In this document: positions 39,801-53,966 of the stretch, piece by piece
How positions within the stretch are numbered: the first letter of the stretch is position 1
Layout: the number at the start of each line of letters is the position of its first letter
Assembly: GCF_001659605.2 (NCBI RefSeq)
Contig: NC_035169.2
Coordinates: forward strand, 7,225,610-7,289,609
Length of the DNA: 64,000 nucleotides
Direction of reading: 5' to 3'
Source of the DNA: Manihot esculenta
Lineage: Eukaryota > Streptophyta > Magnoliopsida > Malpighiales > Euphorbiaceae
The notes under the pieces: generated by a model
Databases searched by the model: none
Told to the model about the DNA's origin: nothing
The model's input: only the letters and a program-made list of their open reading frames with translations
Made by a program: the position numbers and the translations under genes

Positions 39801-39951
39801 TCAAATTGTACCCTTCAATGGAAGCAAACTCATCAAGCAATCCCTAAAAAATCCCATTATCCACACAGTTTCCCAGCAATTGATCCCTTTATTCAATGAT
39901 ACACTCTTGGCTCTGTCGTCATCTTCCCCAACAACAATGGGCATGTGGCCA
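39801..39951 (-). pseudogene. Possible orphan exon or gene fragment
   Basis: On the minus strand, after an AG (39954-39952), an open stretch of 49 codons reads GHMPIVVGEDDDRAKSVSLN and later WETVWIMGFFRDCLMSLLPL to a TGA at 39801. The surrounding 39650-39960 is unusually GC-rich for this region. A second frame in the same place reads LDEFASIEGYNLKDVLGSA to a TAG, so a frameshift is possible. I do not recognise the protein. It may be a transposon-captured or decayed gene piece. Confidence 0.3.
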
Positions 39952-39959
39952 CTGTAGAG

Positions 39960-42050
39960 AGAGAGAGTTAAATGGAGGGAAGTAAAGGGAGAAGGAGGGA
40001 GAGGGTGATATTTTCTTAAAGGCTGTTTTTGAAATTTAAACTATTTCTCTTTCTTTTTATCCGATTTTAGAGCGGAAAGAATTTCAATTTTAAGGGAGTA
40101 AAAATATAAAAGTTTAAGTGTTCAGTTTTAAAAATAAATATAACGAATAATTTATTAATTATATTAAAATTGAGAGATTAAAATGTAATTTATTTTAATA
40201 AATATAAAAAATTAATATTTTTTATTAGATAAAGATATAATGATAAAAAAATCATGAATTATTCATGGTTTAACAAATATAATTCAAACCATAAAAGTTA
40301 ATTAATATACCCTAAATTAACCACATAAATTTATTTATATCCTGATGTTAAGTTTGATCGTACAGAAATATCACGTCATTATTTTACTCAGTATCAAAAA
40401 TTAATATTTTAATATAATTAATAATTATTAAAAAAATTTTAAACTTTATCGATTTTAATAATTATACACTAAATTTTTATTTTAATAAATATATCCTAAA
40501 TCAATATTTTAATTTTGTTTGATTTTTAATTTTGATTTACTTTATTTATAATTTTCTACAACATATTTTTAAAAGTCGATAACTCATTTTTTATTTTTTA
40601 TTTTTACATTGACAGGTATAACTTTTTGCATAATTATAGGTTATAAGTGTTATGACAATATTAATTCTAATAAATTAAAAATCACAATTTTCTCAATTAA
40701 AAATTAATTATATTTATTATATTCAGATTAGACCAAAAGTTAATAATCTATTGAATAAATCTAAAATGGATAAATACATTATATAATATATAAAATATAG
40801 TTATAAATTAAATTTACTTTATCATTTTCGATTAATTATATTAATTGTTGACTTTCAACTCTACCAAAATAGATATATAAGTATAATTAATTTTCAGATG
40901 GTGAGAATTGTGATTCTTAATTTATTAGTAGTATTATTAGTACAACACTTATAACTGATAACTATGTAAAGATTTATATTTATCGATATAAAAAAATCAA
41001 AAAATTGAGTTATTGGCTCTTAAAAATGTATTATCTAAAATTATAAGTAAGTTGAATTAAAATTAAAAATCAAACAAATTAAAAACTGATTTGGAATATA
41101 TTTATTAAAAAAAACGAGGGTATATTTATTAAAATTAATAAAATTTAGATTTTTTTTATAATTATATATTTAAATTATATAAAATATTAATTTTTTGTAC
41201 CGACTAAAATGATGGTGTGATGTTTTTATTAAATTTAATTGTCAAACTTAATAATAAGGTATAAATAAATTTATATAATTAGTTTAGGGTATATTATTTA
41301 ATTTTTATAGTTTAGTATATATATATTAAAACATGAATAGTTCATGATTTTTTTGGCCATTATCCCTTAGATATAGACTACGAAATAAAAATATATTTAA
41401 ACTACAAAATAAAAAGATATTTAGATTTTAGGTGGCGTACCAGTCAACAAAGTTTAAAATTTTAGAGACTAAGAGATTACGGTAAATAAAAAAAAGATTT
41501 CTTTATTATTGTTTTAAGTCGTGTCGAACAGCTGCATATACGTCTTATTGGAAAATTCACCGGCATCTCACTGGAAAATTTATCGACATCTCACTTGTGT
41601 AATTATTTTATAAAACTATTTAAATGTTGATAACTTTTCTAAAATAAATTGAAATCCACTGACTATTTAGTGAAAATGAGTGAAAATTATCCCTCACTTT
41701 TGAGTTGGAGATATAATTGCCTCGTTAATTTTATGAATAATATTTTTAATAAAAAAAATTAAAATATTTATTATTTTTATCATTTAATAATTTTTAAAAT
41801 ATGTTAAATGAATTAATTAAAAAAATAATTATTAATCCATTTACTCATTTTATTACTGTGTTCTAATTTAAATGATATAACCGAAGATTACGGACTCATT
41901 ATATTATATGGTATTAAATTATATAATTTTTTAATTGCCGTGGACTTTTTTATTATGAATGAATAATCTTATGAATAAAGCTAGAGAAGGAGACAAAGAG
42001 TAGAGGAATAAGGTATACGACAATTACATGATAATATAGTTATTTTTTAA
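39960..42050. other. AT-rich intergenic DNA, no gene seen
   Basis: A GA-rich patch at 39955-40005 and pieces of the AT-rich foldback families (e.g. 40120-40200). No coding sequence. Confidence 0.45.
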
Positions 42051-42089
42051 GAGATGATTCATAGTATACAAAAGAAGAAATGTGGAATG

Positions 42090-44340
42090 CAGCGGATGGT
42101 GCTTAAAGTGAACTTTGCAAAAGGCTTATGATAGACTACAATGAGACTTTTTAATAAAAACTCTTATTCAGGTTCAGTTTTTAGTAAGTTGGATATCTGT
42201 TATTGAAATGCTCCTTAGGTCATGTTATATGCGGATTAGAATAATTAAAGGGATCCTTTATCCTCTTATTTGTTTGTTTTGGTTATGGACTGATTGGGCC
42301 ATTTGATTAATAGAGCTGTTAATTCAGGTGAATGGTGCTCGATCAAAATAAGTCAGCATGGTCTTTGCTGACAATCTCTTACTATTTGAAGAGACTTATA
42401 TTCACCAAATGATGTTAATTAAAATGTATGGAAGTATTTGGTCTTGCTTTAGGACAAAGGGTGAATTTTTAAAAATCAAAAATATTTTTTTTAACCAATG
42501 TAGATGATGCTAAAAGACTAAGATATTTGCTCTATTGCTGGGATATTAGAAACTGAATCTTTGGGCAAGTATCCAGGAATTTCAATGGTGCAAGGACATG
42601 TTAACATGCATCATTTTGATGATCTCTTAGTAAAAATGGATAATTATTTAGCAGATTGAAAAATGAGAATGCTTTCTTTTGCTGGTCAGGTAACATTAGC
42701 CAAATCTATCCATTTTAAACTTCCCAACAATTTGATGTAATCAGTTTATATTCCAAAATCGATATGTGATAAATTTGATAAAAGGATTAAGAGTTTTGTT
42801 TGGGGGATATACATGGTGGGCAAAGAGTTCATCTTGTAAATCTCTACCAAGGAATCAGGGTGGCTTGGGGTTAAAATCTTATCGGTCAATGGATTCGACA
42901 TTTTTTGCCAAAATGGGATGGAAGATTTTGAAAGAAGATCATGTATTATGGGTACAAGTGCTAAAAGGTAAGTACTTTCGTTCGCATTCAAATTTGGAGC
43001 TGTTTGTATCTAAGCTTACTAACGCTTTTATTTGAAGAGGTATTTTTAACAACTTTTCATTATTGCAAGAGACTTATATATGGCTGTAGGCAGTAGAATG
43101 AGTACATATTTCTGGAATGATACCTGCATTGGGAAGGGGCCTCTTCATGATTTTTTAATCAAGTCCCTTCCAAGTTCATGTGAATAAACTTGGTCGCTCA
43201 ATATTGGAAGAATAATGATTGGAGTTGGAATATTATTACATCATATTTGTCTGATAAGGGATGTAATTTGGTGGAAGGTAAGTTTTTTATAGTTGATGTT
43301 TGTGCTATGGATCAAACAGTATGGAAGCTCACATGTAATGGTCATTTCACCGTTAAAACGACATATGCTTTATGGTACGATGAATCCTCCTCCGCTCCCA
43401 ATTCGATTTGAAAGATAATTTGGAGTATTTCGATTTATCAATATATTCGGTGTTTCGTTTGGATTTTAATTCATGAAAAACTTATGACCAAAATAGAAAT
43501 AAATAGGGGTTTTTACAAGACATGAGTTGTACCTTCTGTGATGCAATAGTAGAGGACATATCCCACATTTTTCGAAATTATCCGACGACTCAATAATTTT
43601 GGTCTTGCATTTGGAGGGTTGATTCTCTTCATGTTTTCTTATCTATAGATATTCTTATTTGGTTTTTTCGGTTACAGAATTTTGAATGTAGGTTATTTTT
43701 TTATTCATCTTCTGCATAGGTCCTATTTTTAGGTTTGTGGTGGCTATAGAAATGGAGGAATGAAGATGTATTTTGTGGCATTCGCTGCTGTTTAAGCCAA
43801 CAAATCAGTTGTTTTAAGTTGCTGTTAGCACAAAATCTCTGGTTTGGTGTTCCAGAATAGGACTCTAGACCATACCCGAATGTTGGTAAATATTGCTTAG
43901 CAACCTCCCTTGCCTGATTTGGTTAAACTAAACATAGATGAGACAATTAAAGGGAACCCAGGAAATGGAGGTGCGTGGGGAGAGTCTTGCGCAATTAGTG
44001 TGGAGCATGATTGAAGAGTTATTACATTCGTCTTGGTGTTTGTTTCTCAATGGATGTGGAGTTGCATGCTGTATTATTTGGTTTTCGAGTAGATGGAATA
44101 TAGGGATCAAACGATTAATGATTGAAATGGACTCTACAATTGGTCTTGCTCTGATGGAAGCTGACATATGTAAAAATTTATACTATGCTAATATTTTGTA
44201 TCAATATCGTCAATTGTTATATCTCAATTGACAAATAAGGTTTAGACATATATATAAACAAGCAAATTGTGTTGTGAATGAACTAGATGATCAAGTAGTT
44301 TGAGACAATTTTCGAATCCATATAGAATTATTACAAAATT
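42090..44340 (+). mobile_element. Dead LINE-type non-LTR retrotransposon fragment
   Basis: Pieces in three frames follow the order of a plant LINE ORF2: RT palm start (KVNFAK, then AYDRLQ after a 1-nt shift, then a stop replacing the usual Trp), RT active-site box as VFADNLLLFEE (42361-42393), the conserved tail WWAKSSSCKSLPRNQGGLGL, MGWKILKE and LKGKYF (42800-42985), a zf-RVT region (WKLTCNGHFTVKTTYALWY, 43320-43380; IWSI...CTFCDA, 43420-43545), and an RNase H start (VKLNIDETIKGNPGNGG, about 43920-43970). Many stops and shifts. The catalytic FADD is FADN. The endonuclease part is missing, so the copy is 5'-truncated. No clear poly(A) end was found. Confidence 0.85.
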
Positions 44341-44344
44341 AATA

Positions 44345-46155
44345 CAAATTAATTTGTAAGATATATTTTATTCTCGTCAGATTACCAATGCCTAAAGGAT
44401 TGCCCCTCCGATGTATAAAAAACAAATGTCAACAATTAATAATACTTTAATTGGTAGTATATATATATAAATAAAGTAATAGAATTCAAATAACTCACCA
44501 AATTCAATCCGTTTACCACCACAACATGGGTGAAAGAAATTAGGACTTCTGCTAGTGGGTAGTTTCCTTTCCGTGCCCATGTTAGCTTTTATTTAGACTT
44601 CATTGAATGCCAGCTACACCGAGTAATAGGAGCCACTAATGATTTACAGTGTTGAATCAAAGATTGATTCCTAATTTAAATTTCCTCCACTGAAGAGGAA
44701 CCACTTTTATTAATTAAAAAATAACTTATTAACAGAAATATTGTATTATATACGTCATTATAAATATAGAAAAATAGAATGAACCTTTACTTTTTAGACG
44801 CTTTCAGAACATTATTTTTAATATATTTGCATTATTTCAGATGAAGAGCTTACTTCATAATTAATTTTTTGCACATTCACCTCGCAATTTGAAGAAAAAA
44901 AAATCCAGTATTTATTTGTTTATGTGTCAAGCAGAGATTCTATAGCGTTTTCATAGCATTTACGGACCTCCATCATCCTGGAAAGCAGTGCTAAAACACT
45001 AGTGAAACTTTTATTCCTTTTGAGCAGCAAGAAAATGTGGGTAAAGAAAACAGCGAAAGAAAGGGATCATTGGAACCCAAATCTAAGAGAGAGGCACATT
45101 CATTAGCATGCCACTAACCACTTGCCATAGCAGCAGGGGAGCTTAAAGTACAAGGATAAATGACATACAAGAAGCCCGTGGGCTTTTCTATCAGCCGAAA
45201 AAAAAAAAAAAAGAAATATATATATTTAAAGCGATTGAATAACATATCTTTTCTATGAGACAAAGATGACATGGCATGCTATAAAGCAGATCATAGCAAA
45301 GGATCCTACTATGAGATGCCTGCAAAATGACACATGGACCATGATCTACCCTTCCTTGCGTTTTACTTTAAATTCCTTTGATTTCTCCAGATATCATCTT
45401 GAGCATCATTAGACCTGCCCCAAAATTTAATGATTATTGATTAAAACAATCAAAATTCTTCCAATAATGCTTAATTAAACAACCACCTAATGTGATGCAT
45501 GAGAGAGGACACATTCAAAACTTCTTATAAAAAGCACAAGCAATCAACTAACGAATGCCCAACTTTCAAATCCTTCGTCATGCAAAAGAAACATTCCTCC
45601 AGTCTTCTATGAATTCAAACAGAAACTCCCATAAAACAAAAACTCTTAAAGGAAAACACTGCACAGGAATTTCCGGTGTTATATCTCTATTGAACTAAAT
45701 GCATTTTCAGATGCATCCGTTTTTGTTTTTTTCAAATTTTAAATATGGACACACAATGACCAAGAACATCTAATATGCTGAACAATAGAAGGTAGCAACT
45801 CCTCACTTTCTCACCATAGAGGTGAATATCTCAAAATAAGTAGACAAGGAGACTCAAATTCGAAATCATAATATTAAAAAGGAATATCTTTTTGCAATGC
45901 TTTAGTGGAACTGAGTGGTTTCCTCTCTCTCTCTCTCTTTCTTTTTTCAGTCTTGGACTATAGCACAAGACTAACTTTCACTATTTGGCGCTGACATGAC
46001 AAGACCAAAATGATTTGACAGTCATGAACAAACATGATCCATTTTGTAACACTAGAAAATTCCAGTGTTACAAAAAAGTGACATAATTTTAAACGTTAAG
46101 GGCAAAGTGTGCGCGAACAGGTGAAGAGAGTAAAATTACTGCCTACCCAGGATTA
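44345..46155. other. Spacer and 3' region of the CCR4 gene
   Basis: The right part should include the CCR4 3'UTR (minus strand). A (TC)7 tract lies at about 45922-45937. The rest, including 44380-45400, contains no recognised gene. Confidence 0.4.
46042..46075 (-). other. Perfect 12-bp stem-loop in the CCR4 3'UTR
   Basis: TTTTGTAACACT (46042-46053) and its exact inverse AGTGTTACAAAA (46064-46075) enclose a 10-nt loop. It lies 80 bp after the CCR4 stop codon, in the presumed 3'UTR. It could be an RNA structure or a chance or transposon-derived inverted repeat. Confidence 0.7.
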
Positions 46156-49100
46156 TCAACGCCTTGGTCTAGGCTTGCAACGAAATTCCGCTAAAAGTGC
46201 TATATGATCAGAGGACCACTCTGGAGAAGGAAGGGCTGTGTCTTTCCTTAAGCTTTCCTCGTCCAAGAGTTCTAACAAGGACTCAACTGTCAAAGAGTCC
46301 GCTGAAAACACAAGAAACATTTTCAATTTCAAAATTACCAACACTTGCCAATAAATTTTGAATTGCACAGCACGTGGCATGGACCACTGGGACAAAGAAA
46401 ACAACCATGGATGAAAAGAGATGAGAAAAAAGAAGTCCGAGAAACACCTGTGTAAAATATATAATCTAGGCTGCCAATAAAATCTCTAGTGCAGTTTGTA
46501 AACAAGGGTTCGTTAGTTGTAGGGTCCATTCTCCTCCTCTGCTGTTCCAAACCAAGACCAACACCCAGTCTCGCAAAGGAAGAATATGCACTGACCTGCA
46601 ACACTAAGCATGTCACAACCAGCAGAATTCACAGAAAGCCAGAGCAAACATGAAATCCCAAAACAGCCTACTGCCAAAAAAAAACACTCTAGCCCAGTCC
46701 ATTTCTTTTAATATCATTTAAACTTCCACTACCAAGGGGAAATAAGAAAAAAGAGGATAAAAAAAAACCTCCACAGAGAGAATGCACTGCCCACAATATC
46801 ATGGGCTTGCCATTTTCAAAAGATAGTTACCAGAGGTAGCTGATGTGTAAGCTTGCTGTGAGGACGTAAGATTCCAAGAGGATCTACCACCAAATCTGGA
46901 TGCAATGTATCCACCTTTCCCATAGCAAGCAGAGCATGAGGAGCACTGGAACAAAGTTCAACAATACCTTTAACCAAGCAATACAACAATACTGGTACAA
47001 GGTTATTTATCTACTAATTATGCTAAAAATATGGAACAGAAAGCAGACCTCCCAGGGACAGAATTGAAATCTCCACAAACCAACATTGGAATATCTGCAC
47101 TGGCAGCTATTTTCTCCAATCCTTTCAAAAGAGTAAGAACCTAATTTCACAAAGAATAAACCAATAAAAAAAATAAAAATCTTCACCAAATGAAAAGGCA
47201 TAGGTTTATATCAGAAGGCTCAGGAATAATAAGAACCTGCCACAGCTTCACATCCTTTAAATCTTGATGGACATTCACGTGTGTGTTTGCCTGCATTCGA
47301 AAACCAATAAAAACATGGTAAAGATAACTATTAAGTGTAGAACCATATACATCCAAGGCACTTGAGCACCACATTCTTTGCACTTACATTGGAAGTTCTT
47401 AGGAGAAAATAAAAGGAAAGGACATCCATGCATGCTTACAAACTATCTTGAAAAGGAGAAAAGAATTTAATTTATATGACCACAAGAAACTTATAGCAAC
47501 CAACCCAGGGAATAAGCATCCTAAAGACAGGCCTCATTAACAAATTATGACAGAATCCACACCCTTTATCAAATTGTGGAGACTAGAGAGACAATGTGAA
47601 AAGTACATCAGTAAATGGGGTGCAAACTCCCATCAGTGATCAGACAGTAAAAAATTGCATCTCAAATATATCATTAGCACAGATATACTTATCAGAAAAA
47701 CAAGCCACAGTTAACATGACCATTGGACCTATGGTTCATTTCAAGCCTACATGCTTGGGAATAGTGACATCAGAGGGTCATTCCCCAGAGCAATAAATTC
47801 CTCATGGATTTTGAGAATTAGTATTCAAGTTCATGTGAGATGAAATGGGCACTAAGACAAACAGGCAATTTCAATATAATAACAGAATATTTAGAACATG
47901 ATCACTCACAACACAAAGAAGTTGTCGTTTCCCGAGATTATCAGCTCCTTGATTACTGAATTTTGCTTCCAAAACCACAATTAATGCAACATTATCCTAT
48001 AAACATAAGAGAACTTACATGAGACTATACATTATAGAACTTATCTACAACCCAAAATGTTAACAGGCTCAACTGCAAACTTACCTTGACCAAACGATTT
48101 AAAGCAGTTTTTCTCTGAGCACTTGGAACAACAGCTTCAGTCAAGGACTGAGCAGCTTTATTAAACTCAACCTGCATGCAAGTGTACAGCAAGTCAGCAA
48201 CTTAATACATGAGAGAATTATATAAAAATATGCTCGACATCCAGAATGCCTTCCAACCTCGTATTTCTTGACATGTGAAAACCTATCTCTACGGAAAAAT
48301 GTAGCACAGCCATCAATAGTATGGGTATTTCCACTGTAAACCTGCAATTATAACATGAATTAAAAATATATACAACAGTGAGCAAATAGCTAACTATGAC
48401 AAAGGCACAAGACATTCTAAAACCTCATTGGTTTTTCTCTTATAAAGAGCTTGATAACCATGTTTATCCAACTCAGGGGCAAAAAATTCCTCATAATGAT
48501 CACTTTGAACCTGAAACCACAAAGCAATTTATTACTGGTAGTGAACTCTTTATAATATTCAAAAGACCATGATACAGAAGATCATTTTGAGCTTAACATA
48601 AAAGGCCAAAACATAAAATAGGAAGTATAAGAATGCTAACGTTAATTTAGTTCACAACATCGCTAGGATATAAAACTAGCAAGAGTTAGTTACATTTTTC
48701 ACTTTGTTGCACTAAAAAAAACAAAACTACCAGTGGTAGCAGCAAAAATAAAAATAATGAATCCTCCAACTGTTTTCTTGTGCTGGAATTTCTATAATTT
48801 TTAAGGTACAATATATAGAAAAAAAAAAGGATCTCACTGAAACTCCTTACTGGAAACACCACGTAAATAAATTAAATAATACTAAATATCCTGTTTTACC
48901 TCCTGAAGACAAACAATGTCTGCACGATATCCAACTATTTCCCGCAGCAAATTCTGCCTTCGATATGGCCAAGAAAGAGCCCATGAAGGACAATAACTGT
49001 ATGTCTCACTTGTTGCGTAAACATCAGACAAAATGTTGTAAGAAAGAACAGTAAAAGTTCCAGATGACGAAATACGTCCATCTGAATCTAAATGCCCCAT

Positions 49101-52100
49101 CATATCAACTCCACTGACTGGGATCAAGTGACGGGGAGTAGGTGAAGGAGCAGGAATGACACGAGAAGTCAGCATGGTGTTCACATGTCCTATAGGTGAT
49201 TTAGTTTCAACATCTACGACAACACATTCAAACTTAAGAACATGGCCTATATCATCAGCTGATGGTGTATATGTTTTAGACCGTCCAACTTCAAACCAAG
49301 TTTCACCACCATTCCTTTGTGCAACTGCTGCAGGGTATAAAGGTGCAGAACCATTAGTCAAGCTAGCGCTTGATGCAGAACCAGACAAACCAGTATTAAT
49401 AACTCCAGATCCAGAGCTATTGAAACGCCCAAATAACTCTTCCTCCTCATTTCCATTTTCATTTACAGCACTAGCAGCACGGTCATGTAGAACTCGGTGA
49501 TGCTGCCATGCATCAGAGAAGCACTTGGGAGAGCAATGATAACTTTTGGCAACAGGTATTTTTGCTTTCACACAACCTAGGCACTGCAATGTGGCTTGCT
49601 CAGATGGATGTACACTGCATACAGCAACTTTTCTATCACTTTGTATCCGGTACCTGCAAAACAAGCACAAGAATGAAGAACACGCACACTGCATAAGCAA
49701 ATATGGACTAAATTTCACCAATTAAGACATGCAGCATTATGCCAAATCAGAGACTATCAAATGAATGACCCCAAAAGGAAAAAAAAAAAAATCAACAACC
49801 AACTTATATGTTAAATAATTATATCGTAAGGCAACTCTTCCAAGTTCCATCTGAAGGCTAGAATTCAAACTGTTTTGATTAACATACAGCAAACAACAAT
49901 AAAAAAGAAAAAAATCATAGCCCTTGCACAAGGCCAATATCATCAAAATGTTCATGATGAAATTTTAGGGCAACCAAGTTTTCAGCAGGCTAGGCCCAAG
50001 CGCCAACTTCCATTCATATAGTAAACAGTGAAACTCTACCACTAACAATAAAATCACTTGTAAAATCAAATAGATCCAAGTCAATCTTGTTACAATCTTT
50101 ATCTCATAGAACTGCACTCTGTTTTATTACTTTTACGGAATTTGTATGAACCTTAAGGACTGCAGCAAATTTGCAATAATCAAAACAACTATTCTCCCAT
50201 AATTGTATTAATCACTTGTGCATGTTAAACAGACATTACAGGACAGTTCAGAAGATCATAGTATGTTAAGGCATAAAGTTCCACACAGCTCGCTACCAAT
50301 GCACCCAATTATACCATTTCCAAGTGTATTGGATTGCATAACCACAGAAACCCCCCCATTAGCAAACATGTTTCACATAACAAGTTCCAACAGTGCAAGC
50401 ATATCCAAAGACCAAAAGTACATAGCCAATTATCAAGACCAAGTCGCTGAATACAAATTTTTTCCAAATCAGCAAGTCTGAAGTTCCTATTATGAATTTA
50501 TATTCTTGATTTTTTACTCAAGGTCCTCAAAAGATCCCAATCTGCTCATATTAAATATCTATTCTCTAGCAGCAAAGAACGGTTGGAACTGAAAAAACTT
50601 TTATGTAATATGATTCAAGCTTCTTATTCAACGGATGAGGCAAATTTTATATGAGACTATGCCTTATCTATGCTTTTATAAATTTTTGTATTTAATGGGT
50701 AGCTTTAACATATCTTTTCCCATTCACCAGGTTGTTAGTCTTTCAAGGAAACTCTAACAAAATCATTTGACAGTTACATATTTAAGATGTTGGCAAAAAA
50801 ATCTCAGCACATATTGGGCATTGCAACATATTACAAATCTTACATATAATGTGCTCTGGAACTTAGGTGTAAGAGGACTAATTACACATTATATTGGGCA
50901 ATAACTAGCATTATTCTACTCTATTTATATGGCTGTTAACAGGGAAGATGCCCACATCACATGGTGAAGACAGCCACCCATAAGACAGAGCACAGAAACA
51001 GGGCTGCCAATGCCCATGCCCTTATATGTCACCATGTCCATTTCCCTGGTCAAGGCTAGGGCATGGTGATAATAGAAATAGAGGTAGATAGCCCCTCAAA
51101 AGATATGAAAATACGCCAACACCATCAATGTCAGAGGTAATATAAAATAATAAGAACAATTATATGAAATAGAAGCTAAATAAATATAATATAATATATA
51201 TATATTTACTATATATATTAGGTATTAACGTATTATATATTAAATTAATACTCAGACTTTTATTTAGGTTACTTTCCCTGTGTTGAATTTACAAACACAA
51301 TCTTAAATAAATCATAAGAAAGAAGAAAACAATTTTATTTTCACAATCCAGTCAATCACTTAGGACTTCGACAAAGAATCTAAAATACCAATCTATTCTC
51401 ATAGCATTTATCACGTGATATGTGACAAAGTATGCTCATAACTTCATCTAGCGCTTTCATTTTTCATTGCCCTCCATCATTCTCGTCAAACCTGCTTATT
51501 TCTTCCATTATATTGCACAAAGAACAGTTTCCATCCTAAAGTAATAATGTTACTTTTAAAAGATATTTGGATGTCCAACAAATTATCACTCATTAACCTA
51601 AAAAAAATAAAGGGTACTCAAACTACAGAAACAAACTGTAGAAAACACCCCAACTAAGGAAAACTTTCCAGGACTACACAAACAACCGTAAATTGGGTAG
51701 GCAAAAACATACCACTTCAACTATTTTTAGATATAAGATAAATGAGTACTTAGCACCTGCTAGGTTATAAATATGATATCAAATAGGAACTTAACGCATC
51801 AACATTACAGCAAATTAGCTATTTGCCTATTCCAATTATATCACCCAGAAGCAGGAATTGGCACCAGAACTCATTATACATACAAGCGCTTGACAAGATT
51901 CTTCAAATCACAATTTTTATTTTTTCAAAAGTTCCTGCCAACGTTATATACAATTTTTCTCTTCCGACTAACAAATAGAACCGACTTATAAACAGGCAAT
52001 GAGGATGCTTTTTAACATTTATTACCCATGACAAATCAGTACAGTATCAAAAGTTGAACAGACATAGGGAGAAGATAGTATTAAGTAGCACACACAGTAC

Positions 52101-53966
52101 AGTAAAGTATCATGTTAGTTGCTGTGCTTTTTACCATAAATAATGCAAGACCACTTCTCTCAATCGATATATATAACAGGGTCAAGAGAACATTTTCTAC
52201 AAAATATACAAGCTCATCAATTTAGAAGCCACTCCGAGATGACTAAAAATGCACAAGTAAATCCTGACAAAATGAATTATTATCTCAATTTTCCACGTCC
52301 TTGGCACCTCCCTTGCTATGAGCATAAATTCAATCCAACATGAAACATAAAACCTTAAATAGTATTACTTTTGAATTTCACAAAAGTTTACTCTTCCCAA
52401 ATACATGATTGAAAACACAGATCAGTTGGATAGTAATTACTAGCATTTTTTTCCACCAGTTCAAATGTTTATTTGTCCAACTTATTTCTTATTCATGTGT
52501 AAATTGCAAAATTAGCACGAATAACATAATGAAGCCCAATTTTTTTAAAAAATAAAGTTCTTTTTGTACCATACATTTTAATTTCCTCATATACATGTTT
52601 GGGGACCTCATGACTCTTAAGCATACAAGGGAATAATAATTCATATATTTTGTTCAATGTTTTTGATGTCTTCATATCAGAAATTAATGTATGGCATCGA
52701 TTATTCTAGACACAATATTAAAACTGGATAGGCTGTTGGCAATTCCTGTAATTAACTTTGAATAATATTGTAGTCAAAATATAATAATAAGCCTTAATTC
52801 AAGACTAGTTGGGGTAAACTATATGGATCCTTTTTCATCATTCAGCTCCATTTGAAACCAACGACACAATAAGAAACTCTTTAGTTAGTCCCGCAGTTTA
52901 AAAAAATATATTAAAACACCGCTGAAATTTTAAAAAGTCTGCTAACTAATCTCGGCTAAGTGTTACAAAAAAGTTTAAAATGCACTCAATACAGAATGAC
53001 TAATTAGTAGACATTTTTATAAATCTAAGAGATTAACTGATGAGTTTTCACATATCGCAGGGATAGAATAGTAAAACTTGATGCCTAAAAGTAATGGAAA
53101 GACTAATTAGTAGATGTTTTAAAACCAATAGGCGCAACAAGACCTGTTTTGACATATATATATATATATATGTGTGTCCTTATTTGGGACCCTATTCTAC
53201 TCTCCTCTTTGGCCTTCTATTATTCAAGAAATGGGTTTGATTGCCATTTTCTTGATATAATATATACATATAATTTGATATGTTATAAACATTTCAAAAC
53301 CAAGTGACCAACTAATGACTTTCCCATGCCACAAGGGACTAAATAGTAAATTTCCCTTTAAAAAATACAGAAAAGAAAGAATAATCAGTAATCGTCACCA
53401 ATTTGTACATCTAAGTTTACTAATGCTGCAATCGTTCATTCCATAGAAATTTCGTGGCCATCACAGTAAAGCAACCCCACAAATTAATAACGCTAACACT
53501 ACTTATCAACAAAATTCACTATCAATAGGCAAGCAACTAAACCAGCTCTACATAGAAGATCTTAATAATTTAACTCGAGCACAACTCACAACCGATAATG
53601 TCCACAAGCTCCCCTTCTTTATAACTGTGTACAACCCGAATAAGATAAACACCCACAACCCTTACCACAGGGTCTAAACAGAAGACAGGCTACAATAGTT
53701 CCTATCTTCACTAAAATCCCAAACCACTGAAAACACCGAATTTCGCAAAATTAAAAACAAATATCTGCGGGTAAATGACAATCCTAAATAGCGAGTATAG
53801 CTGCTTACCACTTATATCTCAAGAAATGACCGTCAAGAGGGGCCGACTCAGGGACATCGTCAGTTGTGACGGTCTTGTCAGGTCGCCGTAGAAGGACGTA
53901 CGGCGTTAACTCACAGCCTACAATAGGTATATCCGACGGGAGGTGCACACGTAGCACGCTCAGCAT
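46156..53966 (-). CDS. CCR4 deadenylase (carbon catabolite repressor 4 homolog), 11 coding exons
   Basis: Exons on the minus strand: 53966-53809, 49653-48900, 48510-48424, 48341-48258, 48171-48085, 47996-47910, 47290-47237, 47140-47049, 46945-46831, 46595-46448, 46301-46156. All joins are GT-AG and in frame, giving 603 aa, the size of Arabidopsis CCR4a/b. This is the Mg-dependent nuclease of the CCR4-NOT complex that shortens mRNA poly(A) tails in cytoplasm and P-bodies. Residues 62-112 form a MYND-like Cys/His zinc module (CSVH, CLGC, C.PKC, H..LH), thought to contact CAF1. The exonuclease-endonuclease-phosphatase domain runs from FTVLSYNILSDVYA (253) to the end with catalytic E304 (CLQE), D461 and N463 (CGDFNSVPG), D550 (SLDYIFYT), and D587-H588 (WSSDHIALLAEF). 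No leucine-rich repeats, as usual in plants. Intact. Confidence 0.95.
49654..53808 (-). other. 4.2-kb first intron of CCR4
   Basis: Starts GTAAGC and ends TTTTGCAG on the minus strand. It contains a (TA)n stretch at about 53154-53170, a decayed copy of the AT-rich foldback family at about 52870-53110 ('agttagtcccgcagttta'), and no convincing nested gene. The small ORFs (50218-50481, 51773-51991, 52143-52343) lack motifs. Confidence 0.85.
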
